DNA of 64,000 bases from an uncultured Lachnospiraceae bacterium (GTDB taxonomy: Bacteria > Bacillota > Clostridia > Lachnospirales > Lachnospiraceae), in contig CAJUBP010000001.1 in the NCBI GenBank assembly GCA_910584585.1, forward strand, positions 1-64,000, read 5' to 3'. Both the position numbers and the translations under genes were made by a program. Positions 31,592-40,899 of this stretch are shown one piece after another; positions within the stretch are counted from its first letter, which is position 1; each line of letters opens with the position of its first letter. The notes under the pieces are model-generated. The model had not been told where the DNA came from. It worked only from the letters and a program-made list of their open reading frames with translations, and made no database searches.

Positions 31592-32971
31592 CTAATCCCG
31601 CAGCGGAAATCCTATGGTAACGGCAAAGGTTTCCTCTTCTTCCGCCGCAAAAAAATGCCCTCCCTGCAATTCTACCATTTTTTTCACGCTTTTCAACCCG
31701 ATTCTGTTGCTTTCCACCTGTTCTTCCCGCCGCTTTTTCCCATTGAGAAAGCCGAATTCCACATATCCTTTTTCAGTTTTCACTGACAAACGCACAGGTT
31801 TTTCTCGGTCGCCGTATTTTAAAATATTGGAAAACAGATTATTAAACGCCCGCTGAAAAAAAATCCGGTTCCCGCTGAATTTCACTTCTTCCGGCGCCTG
31901 AAATTCTTCTTCTACCTGAAATCCCTTTAGCTGCAGAAATTCCCGGCTGCTCTCCATCTCTTCCAGCAGCTCCCACAGAAATAAGTCTGACAGTTCCGCC
32001 TGCTCTTCTTTCCCATAAATCAGAGCGTACTCGAACATTTTATCGGACAGGACGCGGATTTCCTCCACTTTCTCTATACACCGCCGGATATATTCCTCCT
32101 GCTTCCCGGCCGGACATTTCTTCTGATCCAGAATCTCCAGATACCCATATAAGGTAGTCATAGGCGTTCTTAAATCATGGGAAACGGAACGGATCAAATC
32201 GTGATTGGCCTTCTTTCCCTCCTGCTCCTGCCGGATATTTTCTTCCAGCGCCAGCCGCATTTCATCCAGATTCCGGGCGAGAACGCCGATCTCATCTCTT
32301 CCTTTTACCGTCACCGGATGTTCCAAATCCCCGTCGGCCATGATCAGAATCTCTTCCTTCACTTTGCCCACATAGCGCATCCTTCTCCACACATAGACAA
32401 ACACCGGAAGGAACATCATCATGCTGATCAGCAAGGAACCGAAGAAATACGGCATTGCAATCAGCGCCTCATGCATGGAATATACCATCACCGTCTCCGT
32501 AGTATCCAGGAATTCCACCTGATCCATCCAGTTCAGTCCGCCGTAATACGTATTATTATACCAGAATCTTCCTTCTAAAAGCACTTTCGGCGCAGAGTAT
32601 TCCAGGCCGTAAAACTGAAACAGCCCCTCTTCATCATAAAATAAAATGGAAATATAGCCGTCGTTATATTTTTCTATTTCCAGATAGTTCAGCAGTTCCT
32701 CTTTGCTGTAGTCCTTAAATCGGATCTTTTCGGCCTTCTTCTGCATTTCCTCTGTAATTTTCTTGCCGTCAAACTTGATATATCCTTTTTTCACAAGAAT
32801 CATATAAAACTGGATCTGATGCTGCATCAGAAACCAGAAACTGCCAAAGGTCAGAAACCCGCAGAGAATCAGCAGCAAAAACAACCGAAAGGTCATCCTG
32901 CTGGTCCGCTCCTGCCATTTTTCCCGCCATTTTCGCCTTCTGTCCACAGCAATTTCCTCCCTTTTGTCCAT
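31592..32971 (-). CDS. Sensor histidine kinase
   Basis: Membrane sensor kinase of 459 residues. A first membrane segment (MTFRLFLLLILCGFLTFGSFWFL), an extracellular sensor domain of about 120 residues, a second membrane segment (FFGSLLISMMMFLPVFVYVW), HAMP (VKEEILIMADGDLEHPVTVKGRDEIGVLARNLDEM), H-box VSHDLRTPMTTLYGYLEIL, N-box FQRAFNNLFSNILKYG, and an atypical short ATP end SNRIGLKSVKKMVELQGG. D-x-G-x-G is not obvious, so the catalytic domain is divergent; such kinases still pair with OmpR-type regulators. The ATG directly follows the stop of the response regulator, implying translational coupling. Confidence 0.9.
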   Translation of the reverse strand: MDKREEIAVDRRRKWREKWQERTSRMTFRLFLLLILCGFLTFGSFWFLMQHQIQFYMILVKKGYIKFDGKKITEEMQKKAEKIRFKDYSKEELLNYLEIEKYNDGYISILFYDEEGLFQFYGLEYSAPKVLLEGRFWYNNTYYGGLNWMDQVEFLDTTETVMVYSMHEALIAMPYFFGSLLISMMMFLPVFVYVWRRMRYVGKVKEEILIMADGDLEHPVTVKGRDEIGVLARNLDEMRLALEENIRQEQEGKKANHDLIRSVSHDLRTPMTTLYGYLEILDQKKCPAGKQEEYIRRCIEKVEEIRVLSDKMFEYALIYGKEEQAELSDLFLWELLEEMESSREFLQLKGFQVEEEFQAPEEVKFSGNRIFFQRAFNNLFSNILKYGDREKPVRLSVKTEKGYVEFGFLNGKKRREEQVESNRIGLKSVKKMVELQGGHFFAAEEEETFAVTIGFPLRD

Positions 32972-33718
32972 CTATTCGCAGCGATATCCCTTTCCCCAGA
33001 CATTTTTAATGATTTTGGGATTGTGAGGATCCTTTTCAATTTTCCCCCGCAGATTGCGGATATGCACCATCACAGTATTGGAGGCTCCGTAATAATAATC
33101 CTCTTCCCAGATGCTTTCATACAAATGCTGGGCAGAAAAAATCTGTCCTCTATGGCCGGCAAGAAGCCGCAGAATCGCAAATTCAATATCCGTCAGTTCT
33201 ACCTCTCTTCCCTCTGCCAGCACCTTTTCCTGCCGCTCATAGATTTCGATTCCGGGCAGTTTGATTATCTTTTCCTCCTGAGGGGCCTTGCCTGGAACTC
33301 CAGAATCCTGCTGTCCCTCCCGGGCCTCTTTTCCCTGATACACCTGATATCTGCGTATGAGGGCTTTGACCCTGCTTAAAAGCTCCTGATAAGAAAAGGG
33401 CTTGGGCAGATAATCATCTCCGCCGCTGGAAAATCCCAATGTCTTATCCTCCACCTGGGATCTGGCGCTCAGAAATAAAACAGGGGCGTTGTTATGTTTT
33501 CGGATTTCCAGGCAGGTCTGGTATCCGTTCATCTGGGGCATCATAACATCCAAAATCACCAAATCATATGCCGTTTCCCGGATCTTTTCCAGGGCCTGGG
33601 CTCCGTTTGAGGCTTCGTCCACCTGACAGCCTTCGCCGGATAATAAAATATTTACCACTTCCCGGATTTCCGCGTTATCGTCCACCATCAGAATTCTGGG
33701 CATTTCATTTCCATTCAT
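32972..33718 (-). CDS. OmpR-family response regulator
   Basis: A 248-residue regulator. Receiver domain with acidic pocket LMVDDNAEIRE, phosphoacceptor Asp in DLVILDVMMPQMNGY and Lys in LPKPFSYQELL; a linker rich in Gln/Glu/Gly (YQGKEAREGQQDSG); and a C-terminal OmpR/PhoB winged helix (EVELTDIEFAILRLLAGHRGQIFSAQHLYESIW through HIRNLRGKIEKDPHNPKIIKNVWGKGYRCE). It lies upstream of its kinase with no gap. A 16-bp palindrome in its leader could be an autoregulatory site. Confidence 0.94.
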   Translation of the reverse strand: MNGNEMPRILMVDDNAEIREVVNILLSGEGCQVDEASNGAQALEKIRETAYDLVILDVMMPQMNGYQTCLEIRKHNNAPVLFLSARSQVEDKTLGFSSGGDDYLPKPFSYQELLSRVKALIRRYQVYQGKEAREGQQDSGVPGKAPQEEKIIKLPGIEIYERQEKVLAEGREVELTDIEFAILRLLAGHRGQIFSAQHLYESIWEEDYYYGASNTVMVHIRNLRGKIEKDPHNPKIIKNVWGKGYRCE

Positions 33719-33740
33719 CTTTTATCTCCTGCTGCAAATT

Positions 33741-33756
33741 TATACCCGCAGGTATA
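33741..33756. promoter_or_regulatory. Palindrome upstream of the response regulator
   Basis: TATACC-CGCA-GGTATA, perfect 6-bp arms, 23 bp before the start codon. It could be an operator or a small leader hairpin. Confidence 0.4.
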
Positions 33757-33943
33757 AGAATACAATTTCATTTTATCACAAATTTGAAGGGATTCAAAAA
33801 TTCTTAAGAATCTTTAAGATTTTCTTCCATGTTTTTTTCAGATTTTCCTTTTATACTTTTTTATGCAGTCAGATCAATGCCTGGCTCGTTATATTAGTAA
33901 GAAGAAAGAAGCTTTTATGGCCATAAAATCATCGGAGGGACTT

Positions 33944-36619
33944 ATGAATCAGAATACTTACATAAATGATACCGCCAAAAAATCTTACCTTTGGCTCTGT
34001 CCGCTGCTGCTGACCATATTCACCCTGCTCTGTGTACTGCTGCTTCTGCCAAAAGACAGTATTTTCGGCTCCGAGGGAGACTGGTTCAGCCAGCATGCGG
34101 CAGTGGCAGAACAATTCCGGACCATATTTCAGGAAACCGGCCAGATACTTCCGGATACTTCGCCGCTGGGCGCCGGAAGCAATATTTATGATTTTTCCTA
34201 TTACGGGCTGCTGCGCCCCGATGTTTTAATTTCCTTTTTGCTGCCGAAAGTTCCCATGACTGTTGTTATTTCCATTTATGCCATTTTGGAACTGATTGCA
34301 GGGGCAAACCTGTGCTGGCACTGGCTGAGAAAACATCTTTCCTGCCCCTTTTTCGCTTTCTTGGGAGGAATCCTGTATGCCTGCGCCGCCTGCTTTTACC
34401 ATGCCCACCATCAGATTATGTTTGTCAATTACATGCCTTTTCTGCTTCTGGCGCTGCTGGGCGTGGATCGGCTGCTGGAGAAGCAAAAACACGGGCTGCT
34501 GACATGGGCTTTGGTGATGGTTTATCTGCACAGCTATTATTTTGCCCCGGCAGTGCTGGCGGTTTTGCTGCTGTATTTCATTCACCGCGTGTATTTTGCT
34601 CCTGAACAATCCGCCAAAACCGGCCCGCAAACAGAGTCCGGTTCCTTGTCTGTTCAGCGCTCCGATCCCAAGAGCAAACGCTCCGCCCGGCTGAATTACT
34701 GGTTCCGCTTTTTCTTTTCCATTGGAATATCCATTGGAATTGCCGCCGTTTTGCTGCTGCCCACAGGACTGGATTTGCTTTCCACCAAAAAAGACGCAGG
34801 CACTCCCCCGGCTTTGGAAGAAATCTTTTCCATAAATTTATCCCTGGAGTCTCTCCTGTACCATCCCTACGGCTGCGGTTTGACCATTCTCAGCCTGTAC
34901 ACACTGCTGCTTGGCGTCAAACGGAAAAGCACCCGCTTTCTCAGCGCTGCATTGCTGCTGTGCCTGACGTTCAATATCTGTCCCTGGCTCTTAAGCGGCA
35001 TGCTGTACGTGCGGTACAAGGTACTGATTCCGCTGATTCCGCTGCTGATTCTGCTTTGCGCCGTATCGCTGGAAAAGCTGTTTGCAAAAGAAGAGCGCCA
35101 CAATTGGATCTGCGGACTGCTGTGCCTGGTTCCGCTTTTCTCTTCCGATTATTCTCCGGCGATCTTTTTGGATGCCGGACTGGCGGCCGGAATTTTCGCC
35201 CTGCTGCACTGGGGACGCAAATCCGCTGCCCTCAGGCAGAAGATTCTTCCTCTGCACCTGCTGCTGTGCCTGGCTCCCATTGCAGCGTCCATCGGAATCG
35301 GACGTCAGGATCAATTTATCGCAGATACCGACACACGGCAGGCAGTGTTTTCTGCCCAGGAGTTAGAAGATTTAAATCTGGACAGACGATACCGGTTCGA
35401 CACTCTGACAGAGCCTTACGCCAATGCCAATGTACTGCCCCTTAAGGGTATGGGGAAAACCACCATGTACTCTTCTGTCACAGACAGCGGTTATGCCGGT
35501 TTCTACTATGACACGATGAAAAATCCCATCCGCGTCCGCAACCGGGTAGCCCTGATGACCGACGCCAATCCTGCCTTTTCCTATCTGATGGGCATACGGT
35601 ATATTCAGGCCAGAGCTTCGCAGCTTCCCTGGGGATACAGACCTATCGCCGAAAAAGACGGGATTGTGATTGCGGAAAATGAAACGGCTCTTCCCGTTGC
35701 CTATGCCAGCACAGGAATCATGGAACAGACGGAATATGAGAAACTGGAATTTCCCTATTCTCTGGAGGCTCTCACCCGCTATACGATAGCAGAAACAGCC
35801 TCGGATCTTAAGTTAAGCGGTGAAACTAACGCAGATGATTTTATGAAAACCTCCAGGATTGCCAGCGTTCCCGAGGACGCCCTGGATCTTCCTTCTCTGA
35901 TCAATCTGCTGGAAGAACAGGGAGTCGCCTGCCAATGGAACCAGACAGACCGCAGTCTGAAGCTTTCCGCAAAAGAAAAGACAAGGATTGACATTCCGCT
36001 AGAAGAGCCTCTAAACAATAAAATGCTGATTTGCATGGCAGCCGTAACTTCCCCTTCCGGCAGAGAGGTTACCATAGAACTCAACGGTATCCGCAACAGG
36101 CTTTCCGGGAAAAGCGCCCCTTATCCGAACCGCAATGATACTTTTACCTGGATGATTTCTTCCAATGAAGAAATTCCAAGCCTAAGGCTTGCCCTGTCCG
36201 CCGGAACTTACATACTGTCGGAGATCCGGCTCTGGACTATGGATCTCTCCCAATGGGGGAACCAGAATATCCGGGAGGTCGCGTTCTCACCGGATCCGGG
36301 AAACGCAGTTTTCCTCGGTTCCTCTGCCCTGAAAGAGGATGGATGGTTTGTCACCTCCTTTCCCTACCGGGAAGGCTACCAGGTTCAGATCGACGGGGAA
36401 AACGTTCCTGTCTGCCGGGTAAATACCGACTTCGCAGGATTTCCGTTAAAGGCGGGAAATCATGAGATTGTGATTACCTACCGCCCTCCCGGAAAACAAA
36501 CTGCCCTGATGATCAGCCTGCTGTCGCTGCTTGTTTTTCTGGCAGCCGGATTCCGGGATCTTTTTTCGGCAAAAGACATGATTGTCCGTAACCGTATTTT
36601 CAAAAACGGTTCTTTATGA
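33944..36619 (+). CDS. YfhO-family membrane glycosyltransferase
   Basis: A large GT-C-type membrane protein of about 891 residues. N-terminal two thirds have some 12-13 hydrophobic segments (first SYLWLCPLLLTIFTLLCVLLLL), with the early outward loop GSEGDWFSQHAAVAEQFR and DTSPLGAGSNIYDFSYYGLLRPD typical of YfhO; a C-terminal extracytoplasmic domain of about 300 residues follows, and a last membrane helix near the end. Family knowledge: in Bacillus, YfhO moves a sugar from undecaprenyl-phosphate to lipoteichoic acid with CsbB and GtcA. The next two genes are exactly a GtrA/GtcA-type and a CsbB-type protein. Met 33944 chosen for GGAGGG 8 nt upstream. Confidence 0.9.
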   Translation: MNQNTYINDTAKKSYLWLCPLLLTIFTLLCVLLLLPKDSIFGSEGDWFSQHAAVAEQFRTIFQETGQILPDTSPLGAGSNIYDFSYYGLLRPDVLISFLLPKVPMTVVISIYAILELIAGANLCWHWLRKHLSCPFFAFLGGILYACAACFYHAHHQIMFVNYMPFLLLALLGVDRLLEKQKHGLLTWALVMVYLHSYYFAPAVLAVLLLYFIHRVYFAPEQSAKTGPQTESGSLSVQRSDPKSKRSARLNYWFRFFFSIGISIGIAAVLLLPTGLDLLSTKKDAGTPPALEEIFSINLSLESLLYHPYGCGLTILSLYTLLLGVKRKSTRFLSAALLLCLTFNICPWLLSGMLYVRYKVLIPLIPLLILLCAVSLEKLFAKEERHNWICGLLCLVPLFSSDYSPAIFLDAGLAAGIFALLHWGRKSAALRQKILPLHLLLCLAPIAASIGIGRQDQFIADTDTRQAVFSAQELEDLNLDRRYRFDTLTEPYANANVLPLKGMGKTTMYSSVTDSGYAGFYYDTMKNPIRVRNRVALMTDANPAFSYLMGIRYIQARASQLPWGYRPIAEKDGIVIAENETALPVAYASTGIMEQTEYEKLEFPYSLEALTRYTIAETASDLKLSGETNADDFMKTSRIASVPEDALDLPSLINLLEEQGVACQWNQTDRSLKLSAKEKTRIDIPLEEPLNNKMLICMAAVTSPSGREVTIELNGIRNRLSGKSAPYPNRNDTFTWMISSNEEIPSLRLALSAGTYILSEIRLWTMDLSQWGNQNIREVAFSPDPGNAVFLGSSALKEDGWFVTSFPYREGYQVQIDGENVPVCRVNTDFAGFPLKAGNHEIVITYRPPGKQTALMISLLSLLVFLAAGFRDLFSAKDMIVRNRIFKNGSL

Positions 36620-36654
36620 TACATCTATAATTTATACAGAAAAGAGGAGACATG

Positions 36655-37146
36655 ATGAAAAAGTTATTATCCAGCAACAAATTTTACGGGCAGTTTCAGC
36701 AGCTGCTCCAAAACAACTCTTTCCGGGAGCTGTTCAGCTATCTGCTGACTGGAGGCGCCACAACCCTTGTGAACTACGCGGTTTATCTGACGCTGCTGTG
36801 GGCCGGCGCAAAATATCTGACGGCCAATACCATCGCCTGGGTCTTTGCCGTAGCTTTCGCTTATTTCGCCAACCGGAAATTCGTATTCCATTCCGGCAAC
36901 CAGATTGGAAAGGAAATGTTTTCCTTTGTATCCATGCGGTTTCTCACCCTGCTTACGGAAAACCTGCTTCTGGCATTTTTCATACAAACCTGCGGATTCC
37001 GCCCGGTGGTTTCCAAAATTGCCGTAAGTTTTGTCACTGTGGCAGCAAATTATGTTATCTGCAAATGCCATATTTTTCAGAAATCTGCCTCTTACATTAA
37101 GGCATCCGCCATTCAGCAGCAGAAAGGAGAGGAAATCCATGAATAA
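36655..37146 (+). CDS. GtrA/GtcA-family flippase
   Basis: About 163 residues with four hydrophobic segments: FRELFSYLLTGGATTLVNYAVYLTLLW, LTANTIAWVFAVAFAYFANRKFVF, MRFLTLLTENLLLAFFI and a final VSFVTVAANYVICK, all as in GtrA. The family probably flips undecaprenyl-phosphate sugars across the membrane. Its 3' end overlaps the next gene by 8 bp. The second of two adjacent ATGs has the better distance to GAGGAG. Confidence 0.92.
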   Translation: MKKLLSSNKFYGQFQQLLQNNSFRELFSYLLTGGATTLVNYAVYLTLLWAGAKYLTANTIAWVFAVAFAYFANRKFVFHSGNQIGKEMFSFVSMRFLTLLTENLLLAFFIQTCGFRPVVSKIAVSFVTVAANYVICKCHIFQKSASYIKASAIQQQKGEEIHE

Positions 37147-38128
37147 ATTAAGCATTATCGTACCCTGCTACAACGAAGAAGAAGTCATTTCCCTTTTCTA
37201 CCGGGAAACTTCCGCCATAGTAAATAAAATAGAAGACTTAAGCTATGAATTTATCTTTATTGACGACGGCAGCAAAGACCACACGCTGAACATCCTCAAA
37301 CTTCTCTGCTATCAGGACAAAAACTGCCATTATATTTCCTTTTCCCGGAATTTCGGCAAAGAAGCTGCCATGTACGCCGGCTTAAAGCAGGCTGCGGGCG
37401 ATTACTGCGTGATTATGGACGCAGACCTGCAGCACCCGCCCAAGCTTTTGCCAGACATGTACCATGCCGTAAGCCAGGAAGGCTATGACTGCTGCGCCGG
37501 AAAGCGGGTGGGCAGAGAAGGGGACGGCGCCCTTCGGGGCCTGCTCTCCCGGAGCTTCTACAAAGTAATTCAGAAATTAACCCATATGGACATGAGTGAC
37601 GGCGCCGGTGATTTCCGCATGATGAACCGCACCATGGTAAACGCCATCCTGGCCATGAAAGAATACAACCGCTACACTAAGGGAATCTTCTCCTTTGTGG
37701 GATTTGAGACAAAATGGCTGGAATTCCACAATGTGGAACGGGCAGCCGGAACCACGAAATGGAATCTGAAAAGCTTGTTCCGCTATGCCTTTGACGGCAT
37801 TCTCTCCTTCTCCACTGCGCCTTTGAAGCTGCCGGGCATCCTGGGGGCCGTCCTGCTGGTTCTTTCCTGCATCCTGGGAGGCGCCGGGCTGGTACAGCAA
37901 GGCTTTTTCCACCATAACGTAGGAACTGCCTACATTGTTTCCACAATTGTGATATTCTTAAGCAGCCTGCAGATGATGATGCTGTTTATCATGGGGGAAT
38001 ACCTGTCCAGAGATTATATGGAAAACAAAGGCCGGCCTATTTACATTATCCGGGAACAGGATTCCCAGCCTGTAAAAGAGGCCAGCCGTATTTACGATAT
38101 TGCGCCTGTACGGCGAAATGTAATATAA
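37139..38128 (+). CDS. Undecaprenyl-phosphate glycosyltransferase (GT2, CsbB/GtrB-like)
   Basis: A 329-residue family 2 glycosyltransferase with two C-terminal membrane helices, as in DPM1-like GtrB/CsbB proteins. N-terminal IIVPCYNEEEVISLFYRE, EFIFIDDGSKDHTLNIL, the DXD-type VIMDADLQHPPKLLPDM, DGAGDFRMMNR and the membrane part (LPGILGAVLLVLSCILGG and STIVIFLSSLQMMMLFIMGEYLSRDY). It loads the sugar onto undecaprenyl phosphate at the inner face. ATG 37139 follows AAAGGAGAGG. Third gene of the YfhO-GtrA-GT2 operon. Confidence 0.93.
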   Translation: MNKLSIIVPCYNEEEVISLFYRETSAIVNKIEDLSYEFIFIDDGSKDHTLNILKLLCYQDKNCHYISFSRNFGKEAAMYAGLKQAAGDYCVIMDADLQHPPKLLPDMYHAVSQEGYDCCAGKRVGREGDGALRGLLSRSFYKVIQKLTHMDMSDGAGDFRMMNRTMVNAILAMKEYNRYTKGIFSFVGFETKWLEFHNVERAAGTTKWNLKSLFRYAFDGILSFSTAPLKLPGILGAVLLVLSCILGGAGLVQQGFFHHNVGTAYIVSTIVIFLSSLQMMMLFIMGEYLSRDYMENKGRPIYIIREQDSQPVKEASRIYDIAPVRRNVI

Positions 38129-38130
38129 AT

Positions 38131-38166
38131 CACAGATGGCGGGAATGAATTTTAAGACACGCTCTA
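38131..38166. repeat. Solo end of MITE family A
   Basis: ATGGCGGGAATGAATTTTAAG then ACACGCTC followed by TA matches the right end of the 238-bp variant. The other end is missing. It follows the GT2 stop directly. Confidence 0.65.
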
Positions 38167-38179
38167 GCACTGCAGTTCC

Positions 38180-39919
38180 TTACAGTTTAAAGAACTTCAT
38201 CTCTGCTTCCATCTGATCGGACAGCCCTCTTAGGCTGTTGGCCGCGTCCGCCAGAAGCTGGATGGTTGCGTTCAATTCTTCCATGGAGGCTGTGGTTTCC
38301 TGTGCGGAAGCCGCATTCTCCTGGGACAAGGCGGATAAATTACTGATCACATCCACCACTGTCTTTCTGGAAGAGTCACAAATCTGTGTCCGTTCCTCTA
38401 TCATGGAGGCGTCCTCTCTGGAACTGTTGATTCCCGCAGCCACCTCTACAAAATGGCTCTGAGTTTTGTCCAGTTTCTCTTTCTGATCCCGGATAATTCC
38501 TTCGGCTTCCAGCATAATCTTCACTGTCATTTCTGAATCTGCCAGAAGGGAATTGATAATATCTGTAATCGTCTGAGCCGAAGTGTTGGATTCATCCGCC
38601 AGCTTCTGAATCTCTGACGCCACCACAGCAAATCCTTTGCCGAATTCTCCTGCCCTGGCTGCTTCAATGCTTGCATTCAGCGACAGCAGAGACGTCTCGC
38701 TGGCAATGGAAGTAATAATATCCACTGCAGCCCGGATTTTCTGGGCAGATTCATTGGTTGCGTAAATCTGGCTGCCGATTTTGCCGATGGCTTCGTTGAC
38801 CCGGGCCGTGGAATCAACCAGATCTTTCATAATAGCTGTGGAAGTGTCTCCTGCCTGCTTCATGGTCTGTGAAGTCTCATTCAGCTTATCCACATCGCGC
38901 ACAATATTTTCAATGGCATTCCCCATATCCATAATCTGTCCGGAAGCTGTCTCAATCTCTTCCGCCTGGGTGGCCGCTCCTGCTGAAATGTCCTCCACAG
39001 CCTTGTTGATTTCCACTGCATTGGCATTGACACGCTCCGCCATCTCATCCAGAGACTGGCCGGAATGCATCAAATGCCCGGCGGACTCCTGCATATGATT
39101 AATAATTCCCGACAGATTTTGAATCAGATTTTTCAATGCCCTTGCCATGCTTCCCAGTTCATCCTGCCGGCCCAGCAGCTTCTCATCCACCTCGATATTC
39201 AGGTTTCCTTCCGCAAGTTTCTCCAGCACTTCCTCTTCTCTTCGCACTGCCCGGGACAATGTGCCCGCAAAAAAGAAAATTACCGCGCTGGATAACAGAA
39301 TCACGGCTACATTGATTCCGGTGGTCTGCCATAATTCACGATCGATATATTCTTCAATCCCGCTGCTGGGCTCTCCCGCAAAAATGATTCCCACAATCGA
39401 TCCGTCATTATTTTTCAGCGGTATGTAACAGCAGAAATAAGGCTCTCCATTGATCATCATATCTTTATCTGTATGTTCCGCCCCGTCATTCAGAACATTC
39501 TGGACTACTGTCTCCGACACCTGGGTTCCGGCCATGCTCTCCCCTGTATTCTCATCCTTCAGAGTCGTCACTATGCGGGTATCTCCCCAGCAAATTGTAA
39601 CCTCAATGCCCGAGGATTGGGCAAATGTTTCAAATGCCGACAAATCCTCCGAAATATTACGCGCTCCCCGATACAGGTTCTGTCCGTCCAAATGAAATTC
39701 TCCTTCATCCGCCGCCAGCAAGGCCTGCTCTACTCCCACTGCAATGTCCCGCAGTCTCTTAATGGCTTCATCCTGCATTCCCGTTCTTATAGTCCTTGCA
39801 GAAAATGCCGCAATAATCACCGCAAGAGACAAAAGGGGCACAAAAGCGATTGCAAGAATTTTCTGCTTGATTCCAAATAACGCTTTATTTCTGCTTCCTG
39901 TCTTTTTACTCACCTGCAT
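38180..39919 (-). CDS. Methyl-accepting chemotaxis protein
   Basis: A chemoreceptor of 579 residues. First membrane segment ILAIAFVPLLSLAVIIAAF, an extracytoplasmic Cache-like sensor domain of about 165 residues (GVEVTICWGDTRI-type region, EPYFCCYIPLKNNDGSIVGIIFAGEP), second segment VAVILLSSAVIFFFAG, HAMP, then a long helical signalling domain with the conserved hairpin tip ASIEAARAGEFGKGFAVVASEIQKLADESN. No C-terminal CheR pentapeptide. No other chemotaxis gene is in the window. A GTG at 39913 has better spacing to GGAGGG than the ATG at 39919, so the start may be two codons in. Confidence 0.93.
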   Translation of the reverse strand: MQVSKKTGSRNKALFGIKQKILAIAFVPLLSLAVIIAAFSARTIRTGMQDEAIKRLRDIAVGVEQALLAADEGEFHLDGQNLYRGARNISEDLSAFETFAQSSGIEVTICWGDTRIVTTLKDENTGESMAGTQVSETVVQNVLNDGAEHTDKDMMINGEPYFCCYIPLKNNDGSIVGIIFAGEPSSGIEEYIDRELWQTTGINVAVILLSSAVIFFFAGTLSRAVRREEEVLEKLAEGNLNIEVDEKLLGRQDELGSMARALKNLIQNLSGIINHMQESAGHLMHSGQSLDEMAERVNANAVEINKAVEDISAGAATQAEEIETASGQIMDMGNAIENIVRDVDKLNETSQTMKQAGDTSTAIMKDLVDSTARVNEAIGKIGSQIYATNESAQKIRAAVDIITSIASETSLLSLNASIEAARAGEFGKGFAVVASEIQKLADESNTSAQTITDIINSLLADSEMTVKIMLEAEGIIRDQKEKLDKTQSHFVEVAAGINSSREDASMIEERTQICDSSRKTVVDVISNLSALSQENAASAQETTASMEELNATIQLLADAANSLRGLSDQMEAEMKFFKL

Positions 39920-40056
39920 TCCCTCCCTTTCCCGTTATTTCAACTATTGTTTTTATTATAACGTTCCAGAGTTTACAATTCAACAGCCAATGAGAGGTTT
40001 TTGTGCGCTTTTTGCTGAAATCCGCGAAATTTTAGTTACTGTTACAAATTTTATTC

Positions 40057-40668
40057 TTATATCGCCTCAATCCGCTTTCGAAGCTCCAGCACTTTGCTGT
40101 CAATCTGCTCAATTGCGTTGGCATAGGCCTTCAGCTCCCTGCCGATATTTTTTGCCTTGCGGTTCTCCTTTTTGTACTGAAGCTGATAGTCCAGCCCCGC
40201 CCAGTAATCCATGGCCCCGGTCCGTAACTGCACCTCAATTTTGAGCGGCCGTATCTCTTCCTGCCAGGAGACTGGCACCTGAAAAATCAGATGCAGGCTG
40301 CGGTAACCGCTTTTTTTGGGGTGTCTGATATAATCTTTTTTCTTAATCAGGCGCATATCCCGCTGAGAGCAGAGCAGTTCTCCAATCCGATATAAATCAT
40401 CGGTATAAGTGCAGACTGCCCGGACGCCCACCACATCGTTCACATACTCTTCCATAGACGGAATGCTTTCTTCCACTCCCTTTTTCCTGAGTTTTGCGGC
40501 AATGCTCTCATATGACTTAATCCTGCTGGAATACCGGTGAATCACCTCCCGCCCGCAGCGCATTCCAAGTTCCGCGTTGATCATCTGCAGCCTTGCGCAC
40601 ATAAGGCTGATTCCCCATTGGCATTGGGCCAAAAATTCCTCCTGCTGTAAGAAATCTTTTAATTCCAT
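40057..40668 (-). CDS. RelA/SpoT-domain small alarmone synthetase
   Basis: About 203 residues, a stand-alone (p)ppGpp synthetase without hydrolase or regulatory domains. Conserved RelA/SpoT synthetase elements: YSSRIKSYESIAAKLRKKG, NDVVGVRAVCTYTDDLYRI, HPKKSGYRSLHLIFQ (GYRSLH, G-loop), and IEVQLRTGAMDYWAGLDYQLQYK (E-V-Q-x-R-T). It is closer to the YjbM/YwaC group. ATG 40668 follows GGAGG by 5 nt. It would make alarmones in response to expression rather than uncharged tRNA. Transcribed divergently from the MocR gene. Confidence 0.9.
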   Translation of the reverse strand: MELKDFLQQEEFLAQCQWGISLMCARLQMINAELGMRCGREVIHRYSSRIKSYESIAAKLRKKGVEESIPSMEEYVNDVVGVRAVCTYTDDLYRIGELLCSQRDMRLIKKKDYIRHPKKSGYRSLHLIFQVPVSWQEEIRPLKIEVQLRTGAMDYWAGLDYQLQYKKENRKAKNIGRELKAYANAIEQIDSKVLELRKRIEAI

Positions 40669-40899
40669 CTTATCCTCCAAAATAAACGTAGCAAAATTTT
40701 ACTTATTTTTTCATCTTATGCATAGTATATCCCGAGGGCATGATTATCTTTCCTCTGAATTTGAACTTTCTCAGCATCGCATTTTTTGTATCATTTCGAA
40801 ACAAGCTGTTTACAAATTCTCTTTCTTTTTCTATAATAGTGACATTGAATATTCAGCCATTTTTATTATTTTTAACATGGCCAGATTGGAGATTTTCTT

